A stretch of 64,000 bases of DNA from NCBI RefSeq assembly GCF_016775155.1, contig NZ_JAEUGD010000058.1, positions 137,733 to 201,732 on the forward strand, given 5' to 3'. The position numbers and the translations under genes were made by a program. Positions 55,450 through 64,000 of the stretch are shown here, piece by piece (position 1 is the stretch's first letter; each line of letters starts with the position of its first letter). The DNA is from Fulvivirga marina. GTDB taxonomy: Bacteria > Bacteroidota > Bacteroidia > Cytophagales > Cyclobacteriaceae. The notes beneath the pieces were generated by a model. The model did not search any database. It saw only the letters and a program-made list of their open reading frames with translations, and was not told the origin of the DNA.

Positions 55450-56865
55450 CTACTTTTTAACTATTTTTTTAATAATTGAAAATTTATCAGAAACAACCTG
55501 TATATAATACACTCCACTTGGAAACTCATGTAAATCTAACACTTTATGCACCTGATTAGAGTCGTTGGTATTTCTTAATAAAATATGCCCTAATTCATTC
55601 CGTACAGTTATACTTGATATTGTGATACTGCTGTCATTATTGATAACAAGTCTGTTAACTACAGGGTTAGGACTAATAGATAACTCATAATTTTCGTTAC
55701 TAATACCATTCACAACATTATTTGTAAATATCTTTACTGTACCAACATTATTCTGTCCTCCGTAATAATCATAACCATTTACCAAAAGTATTTCCTCTGT
55801 AGCTGAAATAGCCCCAACAAACCAGCCCGGTTCCGAATCCTCAGATTTTAATTCCTGCATGTAAGTTACTCCTGTCTCATTTAATTGATACAGTAACACA
55901 CTCCCATTAGCCCCAACAAAAACATTATCCCCTTGCAATGCCAAACCATACCCTAGATAAAATGAGCTCCTGCCCTTAACAGTAACTTTATTATTCAACT
56001 GCCAACCCTCTCCAGTTCTTATGTAGGTATAGAAAGCTCCAGCATTCTCTCCTTCTTGACTGTCTCTTGATGCACTGACAATAGCATAGCTATCATTTAT
56101 TTCTACTCCACCCCTACCAAACCAATCATTATTTACGCCTGAATCCAATTGACCGTCCAACTCCCATTTTCCATCAATCAGTTGGTATATAAAGACAGGA
56201 GTATATCCTGTATTACTGGAGCTACCGCCTATTATTAAAAAGTCTTCATATATCTTTAAAGCATACCCAAAACGTAAACTCTCAACTGGGGATAGTATCT
56301 TCGCAACAAAGCCCCAGTTACTATCCTCCATTTGAAATATATAAACTTCACCACTTTCCATTCCTCCACCACCAATAGCCCCTATTACTGCGTAATTACC
56401 AAAAATACTAACCGAAGAGCCGAACTGAGGTAAGGTAAGATGATTATCTGGATTAAATTTATTGATTTGCTCCCAGCAATCTCCATTTTTCTTAAAGAAA
56501 TAGACAGCTCCTTTACCATCGCCATGTTGGTTTGCGCCAATTATAATATAATCGCCAAAAATTGCCACATCTGTACCGAATTGATCTTTGGAATTAATAT
56601 CATCGGAGATCAATTCACATTGCTTACCCCAGGCTCCATCAACACGTTCATATACATAAACCAACCCGGCGTCCTCTCCATATGTATCATCATGCATCGC
56701 CCCTACAACAATGATATTTTGGTAAACGTCTATTGAATAACCATACGAATCTTCATAGGGATTTTCTGAACTAAGCTTCTCAGACAAACTCCAGTTTTGG
56801 CCAAAAATTATCGGTACATTAAAAATGAATATGCAAAAAATAAGTATTAACTTTTTTATAGCCAT
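55450..56865 (-). CDS. Secreted FG-GAP repeat protein with T9SS tail
   Basis: About 471 residues. A signal peptide (about 1-22, ending IIFG before Q) is followed by some seven FG-GAP-like repeats with the recurring pattern G-x-S/V-x-I-x2-D-x-I-I-V-G-A (for example FGTDVAIFGDYIIIGANQ, FGSSVSIFGNYAVIGAIG), which form a propeller. The C-terminal 75 residues are a type IX secretion sorting domain (LSISPNPVVNRLVINN...GVYYIQVVSD). It is thus surface-attached or released; a ligand or adhesion role is likely, but the target is unknown. An ATG six bases upstream is equally possible. Convergent with argH. Confidence 0.88.
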   Translation of the reverse strand: MAIKKLILIFCIFIFNVPIIFGQNWSLSEKLSSENPYEDSYGYSIDVYQNIIVVGAMHDDTYGEDAGLVYVYERVDGAWGKQCELISDDINSKDQFGTDVAIFGDYIIIGANQHGDGKGAVYFFKKNGDCWEQINKFNPDNHLTLPQFGSSVSIFGNYAVIGAIGGGGMESGEVYIFQMEDSNWGFVAKILSPVESLRFGYALKIYEDFLIIGGSSSNTGYTPVFIYQLIDGKWELDGQLDSGVNNDWFGRGGVEINDSYAIVSASRDSQEGENAGAFYTYIRTGEGWQLNNKVTVKGRSSFYLGYGLALQGDNVFVGANGSVLLYQLNETGVTYMQELKSEDSEPGWFVGAISATEEILLVNGYDYYGGQNNVGTVKIFTNNVVNGISNENYELSISPNPVVNRLVINNDSSITISSITVRNELGHILLRNTNDSNQVHKVLDLHEFPSGVYYIQVVSDKFSIIKKIVKK

Positions 56866-57022
56866 TAGCATTTAGCGTAAATATCCTATAAACTAGCTAG
56901 GATCAATTTGCAATATTAATCACTTTTTATTTCAAAGGCCAATTAAGCATAACAAACCGCAATACACCTAGATTGGGAATTGTGTAATTTAATAAAGAAA
57001 GTAATTGAGGCATATGCATACT

Positions 57023-57778
57023 CTAACCCATCACAACATCCCCATCCATTGGAATCACAACATCTATATTATTTGCAACAGCAGCAGCCTTTAACGTTTC
57101 TCTAGTTGTTTTACAATGATCTAAAGCCTCCATATGAACCGCAATAACAGTAGCATCAGGAACAGCTTTGGCCACTTTTATGGTCTCTTCTTCATTCATT
57201 AAAATCCTGACTTGTCCCATGAATACCGCACCACCAGAATTGGTAATGACGATGTCTGGCTTGATCGTTTTGAGGTTATTTTCAATCTCAGCATCCCAAA
57301 TACAGTCACCTATAATATAAACTATTGGATAACCTCCGGCCTGAAGGACAAAGCCCGCCACCTCTCCAAGGAGGTTCAACTGTTCTTCCGGGCCATGCTT
57401 CCCTCCTGTTCTTGTAATGGTTATATCACCCAATTCCCCCTTATCCTCTATGACTTGAACATTTCGAAAACCCGCCTCTTGAACTTTGCCCGCATCTACA
57501 GGCGGTGCATAAAAAGGTAAGCTTTTATCTAATATCTCAACAGCGGCAATATCAAAATGATCAGGGTGTGTATGGGTAAGCAAAATGGCGTCAAGATCTG
57601 CAACAACCTCCTCTACCGTTATAGGCAAATCAACCGTTGGGTTCAGGTTTTTGCCGGGCTCGACGAATGATCTGAAGCTATGCTTTGCTCCCAGTGCCGG
57701 GTCTACCAAAAGCGTTTTGCCCGCATACTTAATTTTTAAGGTTGCATTTCTGATAAGCTGAATTTCTATCTTTTCCAT
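57023..57778 (-). CDS. MBL-fold metal-dependent hydrolase
   Basis: About 251 residues with a metallo-beta-lactamase fold: ATLKIKYAGKTLLVDPALG, the metal motif LLTHTHPDHFD (near residue 70), TRTGGKHGPEE, YIIGDCIWD and AVHMEALDHCKTTRETL. This set of motifs is closest to UlaG-like and other small-molecule MBL hydrolases; the substrate is unknown. The ATG at 57778 gives the family start MEKIEIQLIRNATL, while the frame to 57835 adds unrelated residues. It lies 143 bases downstream of the AraC regulator in the same direction, which may control it. Confidence 0.88.
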   Translation of the reverse strand: MEKIEIQLIRNATLKIKYAGKTLLVDPALGAKHSFRSFVEPGKNLNPTVDLPITVEEVVADLDAILLTHTHPDHFDIAAVEILDKSLPFYAPPVDAGKVQEAGFRNVQVIEDKGELGDITITRTGGKHGPEEQLNLLGEVAGFVLQAGGYPIVYIIGDCIWDAEIENNLKTIKPDIVITNSGGAVFMGQVRILMNEEETIKVAKAVPDATVIAVHMEALDHCKTTRETLKAAAVANNIDVVIPMDGDVVMG

Positions 57779-57921
57779 ATCTGTCTGTTTTGGTTTTGCA
57801 TGCCTATCCAAATCGGAGCATAACATGTAAAACAATGATTAAATAGTAACTCGCGTTTGATCAAATTGCTTACGCAAAGGTTCTATTTAGCAGACTCCTA
57901 AAAGCTACCAGTCACTGGTTA

Positions 57922-58791
57922 TTACATACCATTTTGATAACCTTCTCTAAATTCAATTGGGGTAACTCCTTCCCGGCTTTTAAACAGACGAGATAAATGG
58001 TTGGGTTCTGAAAAGTTCAGCTCAGCGGCAATTTGAGCAATGGTAAGTTGGGTGTAGATCAGTTTCATCTTTACCTCAAACAGAAGCCGGGACTTGATAA
58101 AATCGGAAGCGGTTACATTAAATTGAGCTTTGACCAGTTTATTGAGTGTAATCCTACTGACCCCCATCAATGCTGTATAGTCTTCTATTCTTTGCTTAGA
58201 GCAGATATTCTCTTCCACGAGTTTTCTAAACTCATAAGCCACATTATCCTGATTAATAGCGGTTTCTACATTGTATTTTTCAGCATATGCACGATTCAAA
58301 CTTATAAGCATATAATAGACTAATGAACGTATGAGATGAGCGCTATCACTTTTTGGACAAACCAGCTCTTCTTTGATCTTTAAAAGCTGCTCCAGGTATG
58401 CCTTCCTTTCAGCCTCATCAACGGCTATATGAAGAGGATACTGTGTTTGATAAAAATAAAGTAAGCGATAACTAAAATATTTATCAGCAAAGAACTCATT
58501 CAAAAAATCTTCCTGAAACACCAATACATGTGCCCTAAAGCTACTCCCCTTATCTATTTTCCACTGATACTGCTGGAATTGGGAAATGAATATAATGGAG
58601 TTGTCTGAGACATTAATTTCACTTTGGTTTAATTGTAACCTGCCACTCGCCTCCTTGATAAAGATAATTTGAAAGAAATCAGTGGACTGCACTTCACTAA
58701 ATAACCCGCTGCTTTTATCGTTGTTGAACTCAAGCACATTGAGAAGAAAATCTACCCCGCATATGGTCTTATTGAATTTTATATGCTTCAT
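57922..58791 (-). CDS. AraC family transcriptional regulator
   Basis: A 289-residue regulator. The first two thirds form a sensing domain (cupin-like N-terminal part with FIKEASGRLQLNQSEINV). The C-terminal 90 residues carry the two helix-turn-helix motifs of AraC: IEDYTALMGVSRITLNKLVKAQF and TIAQIAAELNFSEPNHLSRLFKSREGVTPIEFR. It is most likely an activator of the downstream MBL hydrolase gene or of itself; the inducer is unknown. Confidence 0.92.
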   Translation of the reverse strand: MKHIKFNKTICGVDFLLNVLEFNNDKSSGLFSEVQSTDFFQIIFIKEASGRLQLNQSEINVSDNSIIFISQFQQYQWKIDKGSSFRAHVLVFQEDFLNEFFADKYFSYRLLYFYQTQYPLHIAVDEAERKAYLEQLLKIKEELVCPKSDSAHLIRSLVYYMLISLNRAYAEKYNVETAINQDNVAYEFRKLVEENICSKQRIEDYTALMGVSRITLNKLVKAQFNVTASDFIKSRLLFEVKMKLIYTQLTIAQIAAELNFSEPNHLSRLFKSREGVTPIEFREGYQNGM

Positions 58792-59601
58792 GAGGTTTTA
58801 AAATTAGCTTATTTGCTCGTCATCCTGAAATTTTCTGTTTTGAGTATGGCATATTGCTGCTGAGCTTTATGGAGATATTCAGGTGGGACATTATTGTTAA
58901 CGTCCCAATCCACCATGCTGAATTATTTGACGGCCATATTTCAATTGATCCCCAATTCAGTAAGATAATTTGAGTTTTAAAAGAAGCATGTCGAGTATTA
59001 GAAAACAAAAGTCAGAACAGAGTAGCCCTTTAATGGCGGGACATGATGCTATCGCACTCAAAATGAAAGTGATAAAGCCATGAATATTATGAGCTATTAT
59101 TGAAAATTGAAGAGACAGAGCATACTCGACAAAAATTAAATAAAATGATAGAATCGACCGAATAACGATGAAATTATGATCAAAATCATTACGAATAAAG
59201 TAATCGGTCATCAACTACTTTAATAGCATGTTGTACCTTTATAATATCAAGTAAATGATAAAAGGCTTACTGGAAACAGTATGATTAAACATGAGCCTGA
59301 TCATGAAATTCTTTCTCGTCTACGGATTAGGAAGTTGGGATTGTTAAGACAGTGTTTGATTAGATTCTGAAAGTTACGACTGGATGATGAAGCCATAATA
59401 ACAATAGCTTGACGTTTAATATACTTTACGAAGTATTTAAATGAGCGGGAAGTTTATCTATCAAAAGGTAAGTTTCCCGCTTTTTGTTTTTATTCAACAA
59501 AAAGCATTTGGGCCACAAAAATTGGTCAGGCTGAGAAAACTGAAGATACCCCTGGCATCCAATACAAATTCCTACCCTTTCTCTTTACTTAAAACCTTCA
59601 T
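58792..59601. other. 810-base region without a supported gene
   Basis: Several short ORFs occur but none has a family, a good start or typical composition. A repeat-like arm GCTCGTCATCCTGAAATTT lies near 58815, matching the argG-argC element. At 59444-59487 there is a strong plus-strand terminator with no gene before it. The right part lies downstream of the CaCA gene (minus strand). Confidence 0.55.
59444..59487 (+). terminator. Orphan plus-strand terminator
   Basis: AGCGGGAA and TTCCCGCT form a perfect 8-bp stem with a 22-base loop, followed by TTTTG and TTTTT. All neighbouring genes run on the minus strand, so it could end a small RNA or be the remnant of a lost gene. Confidence 0.6.
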
Positions 59602-60579
59602 TTACAGGAAGAATTTGACAAAGGCATAAACCAGGTACATAACTGTTAAGCCTATCCCTTCCCAATGTTGTAACCCCCTTTCTCTAGTAAAAAAATAAAT
59701 AACTGTACCTGTAAGCACAAACAAATAGGGCATATCAAACCACAATACCGGACCCTCCACTTTTATATCTGAGATAAGCGAAGCAATACCAATTGGCACA
59801 AGCAGATCAAAAATATTGCTACCTACTATATTCCCAATAGATAGCCCTGATTTATTGTTTGCTATTGCATTAATAGAAATTGCCAGTTCTGGTAAACTTG
59901 TACCCAGCCCTACTATCACTGCACCTATAAATGATTGTTGAATACTCCAAATTTGAGCGATAGCCAAAGCATGGTCTATCGTAAACTCAGAACTAAATGC
60001 AACTATTGCCAACCCCAGGACCAATAATATGATTTGCACCGGAAACCTGGCCCAAATTGTTCCTCTTTTAGGGGCGGGTGGTTTAGGTGGGATTTCAGCC
60101 TTAATTTCACTTGCTTTGGCATGCTTTTCTCCCTGCCACAAGGTGAAAAAATAAATAAGAAAGGCTATGATGAGTAAGGCTCCATCATTCCAGGTCACAA
60201 TATGATCAAAGGCCACTAAAGAGAGTAATACAATTGACCCCAGGAGTTCTATCGCCAGGTGCTGCAATTGTTTTTTGTCTATAGAAAGCAAGCTATATAT
60301 TGCCACCACACCAATTACCACACTGATTTGACACACTGAGCTGCCTATTGCATTGCCAACAATAATACGTGAGGTCTGTTCTCCATGAAGGTTGTGGATG
60401 CTGCCATCAATAGCTACAATCAACTCAGGCAAGTCAGTACCAAATGCCAAAATCGTAAGTCCAATAAATAACTCCGATACATGAAATTCCTCTGCTATCA
60501 GTGCAGCATTTTTAATAGTAATTTGAGTTCCTCCCCAAAGCCCAAAAATCCCAACCAAAAGAAGGATGAAATCATCCAT
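59602..60579 (-). CDS. Calcium/sodium antiporter (CaCA family)
   Basis: A 325-residue membrane protein of the YrbG/CaCA cation exchanger family with about ten helices. The two inverted alpha-repeats are clear: LAFGTDLPELIVAI...GNAIGSSVCQISVVIG in the first half and GLGTSLPELAISINAI...GNIVGSNIFDLLVPIG in the second; the glutamate and aspartate/asparagine residues bind Na+ and Ca2+. The loop between them (about 165-190) is short and lysine/proline rich. It begins 13 bases after the FtsH gene ends, so the two are probably co-transcribed. Confidence 0.93.
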   Translation of the reverse strand: MDDFILLLVGIFGLWGGTQITIKNAALIAEEFHVSELFIGLTILAFGTDLPELIVAIDGSIHNLHGEQTSRIIVGNAIGSSVCQISVVIGVVAIYSLLSIDKKQLQHLAIELLGSIVLLSLVAFDHIVTWNDGALLIIAFLIYFFTLWQGEKHAKASEIKAEIPPKPPAPKRGTIWARFPVQIILLVLGLAIVAFSSEFTIDHALAIAQIWSIQQSFIGAVIVGLGTSLPELAISINAIANNKSGLSIGNIVGSNIFDLLVPIGIASLISDIKVEGPVLWFDMPYLFVLTGTVIYFFTRERGLQHWEGIGLTVMYLVYAFVKFFL

Positions 60580-60592
60580 AGCATAATTTTGT

Positions 60593-62536
60593 TCATACGA
60601 CTATATCATCCGGAACAGGAGGCTTAAACGTTCGTTTGCCTAAGATTTTCTCTATATCTTCTTTGTATAAGATCTCCTTCTTTATAAGCTGCCTGGCAAG
60701 TTGTTCAAGTTGCTCCTTATGATCTGACAATAGCTTCCTGGTGTTTTCATAAGCCTCATCCACTATTTCCTGTACTTCCTGGTCTATTTTCTCTGCTGTT
60801 TTTTCGCTATATGGCTTATGCAAAGCATTTTCAGACTGACCTGTAGAATCATAATAACTAATGTTCCTAATCTTATCACTTAGTCCATAGATAGTGACCA
60901 TAGCATAAGCCTGCCTGGTCACTTTTTCAAGATCATCCACCGCATTTGAAGACACTTCATCAAAGAATATACTTTCAGATACGCGCCCTCCCAAAGCTCC
61001 ACAAATAGCATCAAAAAACTCAGATCGGGTAATGATCTGGCGCTCTTCAGGCAGGTACCAGGCCGCCCCTAACGATTTACCCCGGGGTATTATTGATACT
61101 TTCAAAACGGGGTAAGCATGTTCTAAAAACCAACTGGCTGTAACATGGCCTGCCTCATGAAAGGCTATGCGCTCTTTCTCTGCAGGAGTAATAATTTTAC
61201 TTCTCTTTTCCAGACCTCCTATTACTCTGTCTATGGCGTCCATAAAATCAACACTTTCTACCTCTTCTTTTTCTCTTCTTGCGGCTATTAATGCCGCCTC
61301 ATTGCATATATTGGCGATGTCAGCACCAGAAAACCCGGGTGTTTGCGCTGCCAAAAGTTCATTATCCACTTCTTTATTCAACTTCAAAGGCATCATATGT
61401 ACAGCAAATATGGCTGCCCGCTCTTTAAGGCCGGGCAGTTCTAAATGAATATGCCTGTCAAACCTACCCGGACGAAGAAGCGCCGGATCAAGAACATCAC
61501 CCCGGTTAGTAGCGGCCAATACGATCACACCAGTATCTGAATCAAAGCCATCGAGTTCGGCCAGCAATTGGTTGAGGGTATTCTCTCTTTCATCATTAGC
61601 CTGAAAGGCTCCGGCTTTTCCACGATTTCTCCCCACAGTATCAATTTCATCAATAAAGATGATGCAAGGGGCTTTGGCTTTGGCTTTCTCAAACAAATCA
61701 CGCATGCGCGCTGCTCCAACGCCCACAAACATCTCAACGAATTCAGATCCTGACAAGGAAAAAAAAGGCACACCAGCCTCTCCGGCCACTGCCTTGGCAA
61801 GCAAGGTTTTACCTGTGCCTGGAGGGCCAACCAATAAAATCCCTTTAGGGATTTTAGCTCCTAGTTTACTGTATTTCTGAGGGGCTTTTAAAAACTTAAC
61901 GAGTTCATAAATCTCCTCTTTAGCTTCTTCAAGACCCGCTACATCATCGAAAGTTGTTTTTCTTACTGCATCCGTATCGATCTCTTTTTTAGCTATTTGA
62001 CCAAAATTAAATACCGAACGTCCCATATTCTTCATTCCTGAAGAAGCTCCACGAAGTAAGAATACTGAAAATAGAATGATCAACCCAAAAGGTATTAACC
62101 ATCCTAAGATATTGGGTAGCCACTCCGTTTCTTCTTTGTATATTACCGTAAGGTGGTCAGCTTTAGGTTTTCCTTCCTGGGCAGTTTCCATATCTTGGTG
62201 AAAAACCTCTACTGAACCTATGTTGAAATAATAGTGAGGTCCATTCAACAGTTTTTTACCCATAAAATTTTTTGCTGCATCGTTGTACTCTACCTTATCC
62301 AGACTTTCTGACTTTATATATACCTGGACCTTACGTTCGTTAATCACCTCTACCCTACTTACATCTCCACTAAGTAGCATCTGCTGCTCAAAGCGCTTCC
62401 AGGTTATAACTTTTTCACTGCCACCATTGTAAAGTAAAAGAATGGCCATCACCATGAAGAATAAGACATACACCCACCTAGAGAGGCCCGTTGGGAGTTT
62501 TCGTTGATTGAGTTTTTTTTGATTTTTCCTAGCCAT
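60593..62536 (-). CDS. ftsH: ATP-dependent zinc metalloprotease FtsH
   Basis: A 647-residue membrane protease. Two N-terminal helices (about 20-40 and 145-165) flank a short periplasmic domain; the AAA module has Walker A GPPGTGKT (near 236), Walker [10 protein letters not shown] and the second region of homology [19 protein letters not shown]; the zinc motif HEAGH is near 459, and the coiled-coil tail ends with [10 protein letters not shown]. It extracts and degrades membrane and some soluble proteins. Residue SVGRNRG-like [11 protein letters not shown] is normal for Bacteroidota. Whether a second FtsH exists elsewhere cannot be judged. Upstream of the CaCA gene with 13 bases between. Confidence 0.96.
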   Translation of the reverse strand: MARKNQKKLNQRKLPTGLSRWVYVLFFMVMAILLLYNGGSEKVITWKRFEQQMLLSGDVSRVEVINERKVQVYIKSESLDKVEYNDAAKNFMGKKLLNGPHYYFNIGSVEVFHQDMETAQEGKPKADHLTVIYKEETEWLPNILGWLIPFGLIILFSVFLLRGASSGMKNMGRSVFNFGQIAKKEIDTDAVRKTTFDDVAGLEEAKEEIYELVKFLKAPQKYSKLGAKIPKGILLVGPPGTGKTLLAKAVAGEAGVPFFSLSGSEFVEMFVGVGAARMRDLFEKAKAKAPCIIFIDEIDTVGRNRGKAGAFQANDERENTLNQLLAELDGFDSDTGVIVLAATNRGDVLDPALLRPGRFDRHIHLELPGLKERAAIFAVHMMPLKLNKEVDNELLAAQTPGFSGADIANICNEAALIAARREKEEVESVDFMDAIDRVIGGLEKRSKIITPAEKERIAFHEAGHVTASWFLEHAYPVLKVSIIPRGKSLGAAWYLPEERQIITRSEFFDAICGALGGRVSESIFFDEVSSNAVDDLEKVTRQAYAMVTIYGLSDKIRNISYYDSTGQSENALHKPYSEKTAEKIDQEVQEIVDEAYENTRKLLSDHKEQLEQLARQLIKKEILYKEDIEKILGKRTFKPPVPDDIVV

Positions 62537-63187
62537 GACTATAGAGGCTTACAGCAATACCTCGTAAAAGGTAGGTCACAAATAACTATTAATAAATGAC
62601 TTGCATCAATAACCCATTTGATTCAAATCATTGCTATTTTCAAAGTAATCCAAAAATTATAAGTGCACCCGAAGTAGACTATATCAAACATCCGTAAAAG
62701 TCCCTGGAGCTTGACTGAGTATTGCCTAATCAAAGTACCTCAACATGATAAAATTTGTCTATGACAAAGATTTTTGCCTCTGACGATCAAGGTCATTTCT
62801 GAAAAGCCATACTTCCACTATTTTTCTTTAGAATATTGATCGCTTTCGATGCTATACTATATCATGCGATGTAGGAGTATAGATTTTGGGCATGGGTTTA
62901 ATTTTAATGCGAAATGATTTCCGCAGAATGTTAGAACCCAAAGCCATTGATAGATTTAGTCCTGAGGCTTTCGGATCGTTTTATCAAAAACAACGACTCC
63001 ACTTATTCTTTTGAAAACAGTTTCTCGATGATAACCTCATTATTTGGAGACAATGTTTATCGTTACAAGAGAATTCCTGAGGATGTATATCTCCGAACTA
63101 AAACCAAGGCCTGGATGGGTAAAACCTAGGTTTAAATAAACTTATTTCGGGCTCATTTAATGACAAAATTCAAGAAACCTCGTAGCC
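62537..63187. other. Upstream region of ftsH and baeRF-like gene
   Basis: About 650 bases between divergent genes. One short plus-strand ORF (62947-63129) is a possible small gene and is listed on its own. The rest is AT-rich with no clear palindrome; promoters for both sides must lie here. Confidence 0.5.
62947..63129 (+). CDS. Possible small KTSC-like protein
   Basis: A 60-codon ORF starting with TTG. The second half, YSFENSF...NVYRYKRIPEDVYLRTKTKAWMGKT, resembles the end of KTSC domains (VYRY, a proline, VY, then a lysine/serine-glycine end), small proteins of unknown role. The start codon is weak and a link to the baeRF-like gene about 60 bases on is only positional. It may be a fragment. 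Confidence 0.3.
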   Translation: MIDLVLRLSDRFIKNNDSTYSFENSFSMITSLFGDNVYRYKRIPEDVYLRTKTKAWMGKT

Positions 63188-64000
63188 ATGACCACCATTA
63201 CAAAGCAAGAGGTAAGGAAACTTGCAGAAATTCATGCTAACCATTGCATTTCCATTTACTTACCTACATACGAATCAGGTGAAGCAGTACTAAAAAAAGA
63301 AAATCAACTACAGTTAAAGAACCAGCTTAAAGATGTGAAAAACAAACTTATAGATCTACGTATCAATGAGGCTGCAGTTACTAAATTAGTTCAACCTATC
63401 GAATCACTTTTAGAGGATGTAACCTTCTGGAAATATCAATCTGAGGGATTGGCTCTATTCCTCTCGAATGACCATTTCTATAAGTACACTTTACCACTAA
63501 ATTTTACTCCTTTCAACTATGTGTCTCACGAATTTTATCTTGAGCCACTATTGCCTATGTTTATCGACGACCACAAGTTCTTCATTCTCGCTCTGGAACT
63601 TCAGCGGGTCAAGTTATACGAGGGAAACCTATATGGTATTACCGAAGTGGCGGTTGATGAATATATTCCATCGCACTTGGAGGAAGTTGTAGGGTCTGAT
63701 TATGAGCAAAAAAGCTTCCAGTTAAAAAGTCAAAAACAAGGAGTGGCCACTTTTCATGGTCATGGAGAAGGTAAGGAAGATTTTAAAGATGAAATGAATC
63801 GTTTTTTCAGAGCTATCAATAAAGGCCTCATGAAAAAGCTTAATAATGAAAGTGCGCCCTTGCTGGTCGCATGCCTTGACTATATGTTTCCCATATATAA
63901 AAAAGTAAATCAATATCCTCATTTGATGCCACAACCTATCTCATGTCACCCTTCCGACCTTAATGACCTTGATCTAAATAAAGCGGCCCTGAAAATTATG
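63188..64000 (+). CDS. baeRF-type (eRF1-like) protein, cut by window edge
   Basis: At least 271 residues from ATG 63188, open to the right edge. The N-terminal ANHCISIYLPTYESG and the strand/helix pattern up to FILALELQRVKLYEG... are those of the bacterial/archaeal release-factor-like (baeRF) families, with AVDEYIPSHLEEVVG and the TFHGHGEGKEDFKDEMNRFFRAINKGLMKKL segment matching the baeRF3-like group. Such proteins are thought to act on stalled ribosomes, often in stress or biological-conflict settings; no experiment is implied. The C-terminal part is missing from the window. No operon partner is seen upstream. Confidence 0.7.
   Translation, partial: MTTITKQEVRKLAEIHANHCISIYLPTYESGEAVLKKENQLQLKNQLKDVKNKLIDLRINEAAVTKLVQPIESLLEDVTFWKYQSEGLALFLSNDHFYKYTLPLNFTPFNYVSHEFYLEPLLPMFIDDHKFFILALELQRVKLYEGNLYGITEVAVDEYIPSHLEEVVGSDYEQKSFQLKSQKQGVATFHGHGEGKEDFKDEMNRFFRAINKGLMKKLNNESAPLLVACLDYMFPIYKKVNQYPHLMPQPISCHPSDLNDLDLNKAALKIM

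Noticed and set aside
58820-59214. Two short minus-strand ORFs (58820-59008 and 58957-59214)
   Set aside because: They overlap each other, show no family pattern, and one runs through a dispersed repeat arm.
59281-59370. 29-codon ORF starting MIKHEPDHEILS
   Set aside because: Too short to judge and without partners; only noted because a terminator lies downstream.

Overview
The window reads as chromosomal DNA of a Bacteroidota bacterium, most likely order Cytophagales (a Fulvivirga-like marine lineage is my guess). The reasons are: C-terminal type IX secretion sorting domains on two secreted proteins; an arginine pathway that uses an N-acylornithine carbamoyltransferase; GH97, DUF4199, BatA-type and TPR-histidine-kinase families; AT-rich intergenic DNA with TAnnTTTG-type -7 promoter elements; and little use of Shine-Dalgarno sequences. 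No rRNA, tRNA, CRISPR array, prophage or complete insertion sequence was seen.

Layout. 0-5.7 kb: an RRM RNA-binding protein, a YceI/MarR pair with a tandem operator-like repeat, a decayed cytochrome c gene, and a TPR histidine kinase translationally coupled to a small unknown protein. 6-12.3 kb: an operon of an oxidoreductase (PaaE-like), a tiny zinc-ribbon ORF and an M3 peptidase, then purB, a secreted basic protein and a methyltransferase. 12.4-19.2 kb: a tight minus-strand operon (BatA-like protein, dihydroorotase homologue without metal ligands, two DUF4199 proteins, two glycosyltransferases), with ExbD divergent. 20-26 kb: a short SSB with 21-bp-phased repeats upstream, a second TPR histidine kinase, a thioredoxin/TPR protein and an SPFH plus zinc-ribbon pair. 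26-33.3 kb: DUF5996, a GH97 glucosidase with two operator-like palindromes, and a large GH48 cellulase with Ig, PKD and T9SS domains. 33.8-37.8 kb: a frameshifted membrane gene, then tgt (lacking its zinc cysteines), an LptF/G permease and a DMT transporter. 38-44.9 kb: alkB, a DmpA-type peptidase, a TolB/amidohydrolase fusion and a TPR protein.

44.9-55.4 kb is an arginine biosynthesis cluster in pathway order apart from interruptions: GNAT acetyltransferase, argG, argC, proC, argD, argF', argB, argE', argH. Gene junctions are either overlapping or very short, or they are opened by about 130-160 bp of a four-copy inverted-repeat element (copies A-D). Two copies bracket a gene for a DUF559 (VSR-like) endonuclease inserted just before argH. 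This endonuclease plus repeat family is the best candidate here for a poorly described mobile or regulatory system.

55.4-64 kb: a secreted FG-GAP protein with a T9SS tail, an MBL-fold hydrolase with an AraC regulator upstream, a CaCA-type exchanger, FtsH, and a baeRF-type protein cut by the right edge. All functional calls are by eye from motifs and family knowledge; no database search was run.
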